Positions 37,553 through 47,500 of a DNA stretch of 64,000 bases are shown one piece after another. Made by a program: the position numbers and the translations under genes. Position 1 is the stretch's first letter. Each line of letters begins with the position of its first letter. The DNA is from Hydractinia symbiolongicarpus. Taxonomy: Eukaryota > Cnidaria > Hydrozoa > Anthoathecata > Hydractiniidae. The stretch spans positions 4,652,001 through 4,716,000 of the forward strand of contig NC_079885.1 of NCBI RefSeq assembly GCF_029227915.1, in the 5' to 3' direction. Below the pieces are notes generated by a model. The model had not been told where the DNA came from, did not search any database, and saw only the letters and a program-made list of their open reading frames with translations.

Positions 37553-38304
37553 TTAAAGCGCTACCACAGAACCTAGTGTAATCGCTGAATTCCAGCAATC
37601 ATGTCAAATCAAGAAGAATGTTATTCCTTGGAGTCAAATTGGCTCATTTATCACATTTATAAGGTCACAGTCCAAAGTCAGTTCAATTAAGTCCCACAGT
37701 CAATCGTTTCACTGTTAAAAGCGATGCAACTTAGTAATATCGGAAAAAAATCACTAAATACATGTTGGTAGGAATATGTGACGCAACCGTTGTCACTCAA
37801 ACTGATTGATACCGCCAAGAAGTCAATGAAATGTAGTTTTTAAGAAAGTCTCTATTTCTTCTTAGCCCGTGCTAACGGTCATGATTGGTTCCACAGTAAA
37901 AAAAAACTTGTTTATCTAAATTAATAAACAAAGCGCTACCACAGAGCCTAGTGTAATCGCTGAGTTCCAGCAATCATGTCAAATTAAGAAGATGGTTTTT
38001 TCTTGTAGTCAAACTGGCTCATTTATCACATTTATAAGGTCACAGTTCAAAATCAGTTCAATTAACTCCCATAGTAAAACGTTTCGCTGTTAAAACCGAT
38101 GCAACCTAGTAATATCCGAAAAATATCGCTAAATACCTGTTGGTACGAATATGCGACGCAACCGTTGTAACTCAAACGGATTTATATCGCTAGAAAGTCA
38201 ATGAAATGTCGTTTCTGAAACTGTTCCTATTTATTGAACGCGTGCTAACGTCCAGGATTGGTCCTACCTTAAAAAAAGACTTATTTATCTAAATTTTTAA
38301 TTAA
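37553..38304. repeat. Two satellite monomers between element copies 2 and 3
   Basis: About 750 bp of satellite, two monomers. Its right part, from about 37760 (ttggtaggaatatgtg) up to the third element, matches about 36255-36796 at an offset of 1508 bp, including the private marks tcttagcccgtgc and ggtcatgattgg. The repeated unit is therefore two monomers plus one whole transposon. The left part is a chimera: gcaacttagtaatatcgg of one monomer type runs into ggtaggaatatgtg of another. Confidence 0.85.
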
Positions 38305-38321
38305 CCCTATTCGGTCCGGGG
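38305..38321 (+). repeat. Left terminal inverted repeat, element copy 3
   Basis: Identical 17 bases to the left ends of copies 1 and 2, next to the TTAA at 38301-38304. Confidence 0.92.
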
Positions 38322-39042
38322 GGGGGGCGGATTCCGCCCCCCCTGACGGTTTTTTTTTAATAACTCCTGATTGCTTTGTTATATGGCTATGATACTTACT
38401 GAATTTCAACATTTATCTATTAGACACCTGCATGCTAATTTTCTAGGTCCCATACCTTTCAGAGGCTTTGATATTGGCCATTACTCGAATCTACCCCTAA
38501 AAATCTCTATGAAATCCTCATAATGGGGAAAATATAATAACTCCTGTTAGGATTATCCTTAGAACTTGAAACTGGCCACACAACTTTGTTTTATCAAGAA
38601 GAATCATTTTGAATAATTTGAACACGTGACTAATCCGATTTCCTGATTTTGTGGGATTTTAACCGAAAATAGGAAAAAAACGGATTTTCGGGCAATTTTT
38701 GGCAATTTTTCATCCGATCCATGTAAAAACCGGAAGATATGTTAAATAACTTTTATTTAGCTTTCAGAAACTTCAAACAGAATATAAAAATTCGCTCTAG
38801 AACAAAAGTAATTATATTTTAAGCAGATAGTGGCATTTTTAACAATTTTCAAGATTTTGATGACGTCACAGAAAATGTGCTGACGCAAGCAAATTTTTTT
38901 TAGCTCCATTTTGTTCCTTTTATGACGTACTATAAGTGTGCCAAGTTTGATTCAATTTGAACAACCCTATGAAAAGTTATTGAGGGGGGGCGGGCGGAAT
39001 CCGCCCCCCCCCCCCCCCCCCGGTTATAGTATGTTCGAAAAA

Positions 39043-39059
39043 CCCCGGACCGAATAGGG
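39043..39059 (-). repeat. Right terminal inverted repeat, element copy 3
   Basis: Identical 17 bases to the right ends of the other copies, followed by TTAA at 39060-39063. Confidence 0.92.
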
Positions 39060-42000
39060 TTAAAGCGCTACCACAGAACCTAGTGTAATCGCTGAATTCC
39101 AGCAATCATGTCAAATCAAGAAGAATGTTATTCCTTGGAGTCAAATTGGCTCATTTATCACATTTATAAGGTCACAGTCCAAAGTCAGTTCAATTAAGTC
39201 CCACAGTCAATCGTTTCACTGTTAAAAGCGATGCAACTTAGTAATATCGGAAAAAAATCACTAAATACATGTTGGTACGAATATGTGACGCAACCGTTGT
39301 AACTCAAACGGATTGACACCGTTAGAAAGTCAATGAATTGTAGTTTTTGAAAGTTTCTCTATTTCTTCTCGCGAACTGACGGCTAGGATTGGTCCCACAG
39401 TAAAAAATGACTTATTTATCCCAATTTTTAAATGAAGCGCTACCAGAACGCCCAGTGTAATCGCTGAATTGCGGCAATTATGTAAAATTAAGAAGAATGT
39501 TATTTCTTGGGGTCCAGTGGGCTCACTTATCACATTTATAAAGTCACAGTCCAGAGTTACTTCAATTAAGTCCAGAGTCAATCATTTCACTGTTAAAAGC
39601 GATATAACTTAGTAATATCGGAAAAGTATCACTAAATACATGTTGGTAGGAATATGTGACGCAACCGTTGTCACTCAAACTGATTGATACCGCCAAGAAG
39701 TCAATGAAATGTAGTTTTTAAGAAAGTCTCTATTTCTTCTCAGCCCGTGCTAACGGTCAGGATTGGTTCCACAGTAAAAAAAGACTTGTTTATCTAAATT
39801 ATTAAACAAAGCGCTACCACAGAGCCTAGTGTAATCGCTGAATTGCGGCAATCATGTCAAATTAAGAAGATGGTTTTTTCTTGTAGTCAAACTGGCTCAT
39901 TTATCACATTTATAAGGTCACCGTTCAAAATCAGTTCAATTAATTCCCACAGTAAAACGTTTCGCTGTTAAAACCGATGCAACCTAGTAATATCCGAAAA
40001 ATATCGCTAAATACCTGTTGGTACGAATATGCGACGCAACCGTTGTAACTCAAACGGATTTATATCGCTAGAAAGTCAATGAAATGTCGTTTCTGAAACT
40101 GTTCCTATTTATTCATTGCGTGCTAACGGCCAGGATTTCTCCCACAGTAAAGAAAGACTTATTTATCTAAATTTTTAATTAAAGCGCTACCACAGAACCT
40201 AGTGTAATCGCTGAATTCCAGCAATCATGTCAAATCAAGAAGAATGTTATTCCTTGGAGTCAAATTGGCTCATTTATCACATTTATAAGGTCACAGTCCA
40301 AAGTCAGTTCAATTAAGTCCCACAGTCAATCGTTTCACTGTTAAAAGCGATGCAACTTAGTAATATCGGAAAAAAATCACTAAATACATGTTGGTACGAA
40401 TATGTGACGCAACCGTTGTAACTCGAACGGATTGACACTGTTAGAAAGTCAATGAATTGTAGTTTTTGAAAGTGTCTCTATTTCTTCTCGTGAACTGACG
40501 GCTAGGATTGGTCCCACAGTAAAAAATGACTTATTTATCCTAATTTTTAAATGAAGCGCTACCAGAACGCCCAGTGTAATCGCTGAATTGCGGCAATTAT
40601 GTAAAATTAAGAAGAATGTTATTTCTTGGGGTCCAGTTGGCTCACTTATCACATTTATAAGGTCACAGTCCAGAGTTACTTCAATTAAGTCCAGAGTCAA
40701 TAATTTCACTGTTAAAAGCGATATAACTTAGTAATATCGGAAAAGTATCACCAAATACATGTTGGTAGGAATATGCGACGCAACCGTTGTAACTCAAACG
40801 GATTTATATCGCTAGAAAGTCAATGAAATGTCGTTTCTGAAACCGTTCCTATTTATTGAACGCGTGCTAACGGCCAGGATTGGTCCTACCTTAAAAAAAG
40901 ACTTATTTATCTAAATTTTTAATTAAAGCGCTACCACAGAACCTCGTGTAATCGCTGAATTCTAGCAATCATGTCAAATCAAGAAGAATGTTATTCCTTG
41001 GAGTCAAATTGGCTCATTTATCACATTTATAAGGTCACAGTCCAAAGTCAGTTCAATTAAGTCCCACAGTCAATCGTTTCACTGTTAAAAGCGATGCAAC
41101 TTAGTAATATCGGAAAAAAATCACTAAATACATGTTGGTACGAATATGTGACGCACTCGCTGTAACTCGAACGGATTGACACCGTTAGAAAGTCAATGAA
41201 TTGTAGTTTTTGAAAGTGCCTCTATTTCTTCACACGAACTGACGGCTAGGATTGGTCCCACAGTAAAAAATGACTTATTTATCCCAATTTTTAAATGAAG
41301 CGCTACCACAGCGCCCAGTGTAATCTCTGAGTTCCTGCAATCATGTAAAACTAAGAAGAATGTAATTTCTCCGGGTCCAGTTGGCTCACTTATCACATTT
41401 ATAAGGTCACAGTCCAGAGTTACTTCAATTAAGTCCAGAGTCAATAATCTCACTGTTAAAAGCGATATAACTTAGTAATATCGGAAAAGTATCACTAAAT
41501 ACATGTTGGTAGGAATATGTGACGCAACCGTTGTCACTCAAACTGATTGATACCGTCAAGAAGACAATGAAATGTAGTTTTTGAAACTGTTCCTATTTAT
41601 TCAACGCGTGCTAACGGCCAGGATTGGTCCTACCTTAAAAAAAGACTTATTTATCTAAATTTTTAATTAAAGGGCTACCACAGAACCTAGTGTAATCGCT
41701 GAATTCCAGCAATCATGTCAAATCAAGAAGAATGTTATTCCTTGGAGTTAAATTGGCTCATTTATCACATTTATAAAGTCACAGTCCAAAGTCAGTTCAA
41801 TTAAGTCCCACAGTCAATCGTTTCACTGTTAAAAGCGATGCAACTTAGTAATATCGGAAAAAAATCACTAAATACATGTTGGTACGAATATGTGACGCAA
41901 CCGTTGTAACTCGAACGGATTGACACCGTTAGAAAGTCAATGAATTGTAGTTTTTGAAAGTGTCTCTATTTCTTCTCGCGAACTGACGGCTAGGATTGGT

Positions 42001-42711
42001 CCCACAGTAAAAAATGACTTATTTATCCCAATTTTTAAATGAAGCGCTACCAGAACGCCCAGTGTAATCGCTGAATTGCGGCAATTATGTAAAATTAAGA
42101 AGAATGTTATTTCTTGGGGTCCAGTGGGCTCACTTATCACATTTATAAAGTCACAGTCCAGAGTTACTTCAATTAAGTCCAGAGTCAATCACTTCACTGT
42201 TAAAAGCGATGTAACTTAGTAATATCGGAAAAGTATCACTAAATACATGTTGGCAGGAATATGTGACGCAACCGTTGTCACTCAAACTGATTGATACCGC
42301 CAAGAAGTCAATGAAATGTAGTTTTTAAGAAAGTCTCTATTTCTTCTCAGCCCGTGCTAACGGTCATGATTGGTTCCACAGTAAAAAAAGACTTGTTTAT
42401 CTAAATTAATAAACAAAGCGCTACCACAGAGCCTAGTGTAATCGCTGAGTTCCAGCAATCATGTCAAATTAAGAAGATGGTTTTTTCTTGTAGTCAAACT
42501 GGCTCATTTATCACATTTATAAGGTCACAGTTCAAAATCAGTTCAATTAACTCCCACAGTAAAACGTTTCGCTGTTAAAACCGATGCAACCTAGTAATAT
42601 CCGAAAAATATCGCTAAATACCTGTTGGTACGAATATGCGACGCAACCGTTGTAACTCAAACGGATTTATATCGCTAGAAAGTCAATGAAATGTCGTTTC
42701 TGAAACCGTTC
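39060..42711. repeat. Satellite block after element copy 3, duplicate of 33068-36720
   Basis: Monomers match those after element copy 1 at an offset of 5992 bp, the sum of twelve monomers and two elements. The match holds to about 42710. There this region reads aaaccgttcc and aacggccagg, with no insertion, while the partner reads aaactgttcc and aacgtccagg before element copy 2. The last 1863 bp of this block are also the first half of the tandem duplication described in the next entries. Confidence 0.86.
40849..42711. repeat. 1863-bp five-monomer unit, copy 1
   Basis: Begins near the private aaaccgttcc at about 40849 and is followed by a second copy at 42712. Shared private marks at an offset of 1863 bp include gcgcactcgctg, taatctctgagttcctgc, agggctaccacag and ttggcaggaatatg. 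The last is absent from related monomers near 36257, so the duplication postdates the copying of this region from the block after element copy 1. Confidence 0.88.
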
Positions 42712-44574
42712 CTATTTATTGAACGCGTGCTAACGGCCAGGATTGGTCCTACCTTAAAAAAAGACTTATTTATCTAAATTTTTAATTAAAGCGCTACCAC
42801 AGAACCTCGTGTAATCGCTGAATTCTAGCAATCATGTCAAATCAAGAAGAATGTTATTCCTTGGAGTCAAATTGGCTCATTTATCACATTTATAAGGTCA
42901 CAGTCCAAAGTCAGTTCAATTAAGTCCCACAGTCAATCGTTTCACTGTTAAAAGCGATGCAACTTAGTAATATCGGAAAAAAATCACTAAATACATGTTG
43001 GTACGAATATGTGACGCACTCGCTGTAACTCGAACGGATTGACACCGTTAGAAAGTCAATGAATTGTAGTTTTTGAAAGTGCCTCTATTTCTTCACACGA
43101 ACTGACGGCTAGGATTGGTCCCACAGTAAAAAATGACTTATTTATCCCAATTTTTAAATGAAGCGCTACCACAGCGCCCAGTGTAATCTCTGAGTTCCTG
43201 CAATCATGTAAAACTAAGAAGAATGTAATTTCTCCGGGTCCAGTTGGCTCACTTATCACATTTATAAGGTCACAGTCCAGAGTTACTTCAATTAAGTCCA
43301 GAGTCAATAATCTCACTGTTAAAAGCGATATAACTTAGTAATATCGGAAAAGTATCACTAAATACATGTTGGTAGGAATATGTGACGCAACCGTTGTCAC
43401 TCAAACTGATTGATACCGTCAAGAAGACAATGAAATGTAGTTTTTGAAACTGTTCCTATTTATTCAACGCGTGCTAACGGCCAGGATTGGTCCTACCTTA
43501 AAAAAAGACTTATTTATCTAAATTTTTAATTAAAGGGCTACCACAGAACCTAGTGTAATCGCTGAATTCCAGCAATCATGTCAAATCAAGAAGAATGTTA
43601 TTCCTTGGAGTTAAATTGGCTCATTTATCACATTTATAAAGTCACAGTCCAAAGTCAGTTCAATTAAGTCCCACAGTCAATCGTTTCACTGTTAAAAGCG
43701 ATGCAACTTAGTAATATCGGAAAAAAATCACTAAATACATGTTGGTACGAATATGTGACGCAACCGTTGTAACTCGAACGGATTGACACCGTTAGAAAGT
43801 CAATGAATTGTAGTTTTTGAAAGTGTCTCTATTTCTTCTCGCGAACTGACGGCTAGGATTGGTCCCACAGTAAAAAATGACTTATTTATCCCAATTTTTA
43901 AATGAAGCGCTACCAGAACGCCCAGTGTAATCGCTGAATTGCGGCAATTATGTAAAATTAAGAAGAATGTTATTTCTTGGGGTCCAGTGGGCTCACTTAT
44001 CACATTTATAAAGTCACAGTCCAGAGTTACTTCAATTAAGTCCAGAGTCAATCACTTCACTGTTAAAAGCGATGTAACTTAGTAATATCGGAAAAGTATC
44101 ACTAAATACATGTTGGCAGGAATATGTGACGCAACCGTTGTCACTCAAACTGATTGATACCGCCAAGAAGTCAATGAAATGTAGTTTTTAAGAAAGTCTC
44201 TATTTCTTCTCAGCCCGTGCTAACGGTCATGATTGGTTCCACAGTAAAAAAAGACTTGTTTATCTAAATTAATAAACAAAGCGCTACCACAGAGCCTAGT
44301 GTAATCGCTGAGTTCCAGCAATCATGTCAAATTAAGAAGATGGTTTTTTCTTGTAGTCAAACTGGCTCATTTATCACATTTATAAGGTCACAGTTCAAAA
44401 TCAGTTCAATTAACTCCCACAGTAAAACGTTTCGCTGTTAAAACCGATGCAACCTAGTAATATCCGAAAAATATCGCTAAATACCTGTTGGTACGAATAT
44501 GCGACGCAACCGTTGTAACTCAAACGGATTTATATCGCTAGAAAGTCAATAAAATGTCGTTTCTGAAACTGTTC
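42712..44574. repeat. 1863-bp five-monomer unit, copy 2
   Basis: Direct tandem copy of 40849-42711. I noticed almost no differences apart from a private gtcaataaaatg near 44545, which is itself shared with a repeat 2981 bp further on. Beyond about 44575 the sequence continues with a different monomer order. Confidence 0.87.
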
Positions 44575-47500
44575 CTATTTATTGAACGCGTGCTAACGGC
44601 CAGGATTGGTCCTACGTTAAAAAAAGACTTATTTATCTAAATTTTTAATTAAAGCGCTACCACAGAACCTAGTGTAATCGCTGAATTCCAGCAATCATGT
44701 CAAATCAAGAAGAATGTTATTCTTTGGAGTCAAATTCGCTCATTTATCACATTTATAAGGTCACAGTCCAAAGTCAGTTCAATTAAGTCCCACAGTCAAT
44801 CGTTTCACTGTTAAAAGCGATGCAACTTAGTAATATCGGAAAAAAATCACTAAATACATGTTGGTACGAATATGTGACGCAACCGTTGTAACTCGAACGG
44901 ATTGACACTGTTAGAAAGTCAATGAATTGTAGTTTTTGAAAGTTTCTCTATTTCTTCTCGTGAACTGACGGCTAGGATTGGTCCCACAGTAAAAAATGAC
45001 TTATTTATCCTAATTTTTAAATGAAGCGCTACCAGAACGCCCAGTGTAATCGCTGAATTGCGGCAATTATGTAAAATTAAGAAGAATGTTATTTCTTGGG
45101 GTCCAGTTGGCTCACTTATCACATTTATAAGGTCACAGTCCAGAGTTACTTCAATTAAGTCCAGAGTCAATAATTTCACTGTTAAAAGCGATATAACTTA
45201 GTAATATCGGAAAAGTATCACTAAATACATGTTGGTAGGAATATGCGACGCAACCGTTGTAACTCAAACGGATTTATATCGCTAGAAAGTCAATGAAATG
45301 TCGTTTCTGAAACTGTTCCTATTTATTGAACGCGTGCTAACGGCCAGGATTTGTCCTACCTTAAAAAAAGACTTATTTATCTAATTTTTTAATTAAAGCG
45401 CTACCACAGAACCTAGTGTAATCGCTGAATTCCAGCAATCATGTCAAATCAAGAAGAATGTTATTCCTTGGAGTCAAATTGGCTCATTTATCACATTTAT
45501 AAGGTCACAGTCCAAAGTCAGTTCAATTAAGTCCCACAGTCAATCCTTTCACTGTTAAAAGCGATGCAACTTAGTAATATCGGAAAAAAATCACTAAATA
45601 CATGTTGGTACGAATATGTGACGCAACCGTTGCAACTCGAACGGATTGACACCGTTAGAAAGTCAATGAATTGTAGTTTTTGAAAGTGTCTCTATTTCTT
45701 CTCGCGAACTGACGGCTAGGATTGGTCCCACAGTAAAAAATGACTTATTTATCCCAATTTTTAAATGAAGCGCTACCAGAACGCCCAGTGTAATCGCTGA
45801 ATTGCGGCAATTATGTAAAATTAAGAAGAATGTTATTTCTTGGGGTCCAGTGGGCTCACTTATCACATTTATAAAGTCACAGTCCAGAGTTACTTCAATT
45901 AAGTCCAGAGTCAATCATTTCACTGTTAAAAGCGATGTAACTTAGTAATATCGGAAAAGTATCACTAAATACATGTTGGTAGGAATATGTGACGCAACCG
46001 TTGTCACTCAAACTGATTGATACCGCCAAGAAGTCAATGAAATGTAGTTTTTAAGAAAGTCTCTATTTCTTCTCAGCCCGTGCTAACGGTCATGATTGGT
46101 TCCACAGTAAAAAAAGACTTGTTTATCTAAATTAATAAACAAAGCGCTACCACAGAGCCTAGTGTAATCGCTGAGTTCCAGTAATCATGTCAAATTAAGA
46201 AGATGGTTTTTTCTTGTAGTCAAACTGGCTCATTTATCACATTTATAAGGTCACAGTTCAAAATCAGTCAAATAACTCCCACAGTAAAACGTTTCGCTGT
46301 TAAAACCGATGCAACCTAGTAATATCCGAAAAATATCGCTAAATACCTGTTGGTACGAATATGCGACACAACCGTTGTAACTCAAACGGATTTATATCGC
46401 TAGAAAGTCAATGAAATGTCGTTTCTGAAACTGTTCCTATTTATTGAACGCGTGCTAACGGCCAGGATTGGTCCTACGTTAAAAAAAGACTTATTTATCT
46501 AAATTTTTAATTAAAGCGCTACCACAGAACCTAGTGTAATCGCTGAATTCCAGCAATCATGTCAAATCAAGAAGAATGTTATTCCTTGGAGTCAAATTCG
46601 CTCATTTATCACATTTATAAGGTCACAGTCCAAAGTCAGTTCAATTAAGTCCCACAGTCAATCGTTTCACTGTTAAAAGCGATGCAACTTAGTAATATCG
46701 GAAAAAAATCACTAAATACATGTTGGTACGAATATGTGACGCAACCGTTGTAACTCGAACGGATTGACACCGTTAGAAAGTCAATGAATTGTAGTTTTTG
46801 AAAGTGTCTCTATTTCTTCTCGCGAACTGACGGCTAGGATTGGTCCCACAGTAAAAAATGACTTATTTATCCCAATTTTTAAATGAAGCGCTACCAGAAC
46901 GCCCAGTGTAATCGCTGAATTGCGGCAATTATGTAAAATTAAGAAGAATGTTATTTCTTGGGGTCCAGTGGGCTCACTTATCACATTTATAAAGTCACAG
47001 TCCAGAGTTACTTCAATTAAGTCCAGAGTCAATCACTTCACTGTTAAAAGCGATGTAACTTAGTAATATCGGAAAAGTATCACTAAATACATGTTGGTAG
47101 GAATATGTGACGCAACCGTTGTCACTCAAACTGATTGATACCGCCAAGAAGTCAATGAAATGTAGTTTTTAAGAAAGTCTCTATTTCTTCTCAGCCCGTG
47201 CTAACGGTCATGATTGGTTCCACAGTAAAAAAAGACTTGTTTATCTAAATTAATAAACAAAGCGCTACCACAGAGCCTAGTGTAATCGCTGAGTTCCAGC
47301 AATCATGTCAAATTAAGAAGATGGTTTTTTCTTGTAGTCAAACTGGCTCATTTATCACATTTATAAGGTCACAGTTCAAAATCAGTTCAATTAACTCCCA
47401 CAGTAAAACGTTTCGCTGTTAAAACCGATGCAACCTAGTAATATCCGAAAAATATCGCTAAATACCTGTTGGTACGAATATGCGACGCAACCGTTGTAAC

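Larger units (their letters stand above)
38305..39059. mobile_element. Non-autonomous piggyBac-type DNA element (MITE), copy 3, 755 bp
   Basis: Third copy of the element, in the same orientation and at the same TTAA (38301-38304 and 39060-39063). Terminal repeats are 38305-38321 and 39043-39059. It shares ggccacacaac with copy 2 but has private changes: cgaatctacccc, tttcctgatttt and ttttagctcc. Its right-hand C run is 18 bases and its left G run 10 against 7 in the other copies; homopolymer tracts again account for the length difference from copy 1. TGACGTCA is at 38861-38868. As in the other copies, no usable reading frame is present. Confidence 0.9.

Noticed and set aside
32322-39059. Three independent transposon insertions
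   Set aside because: Same TTAA, same orientation and the same private upstream variant in all three; shared descent from one insertion explains this far better.
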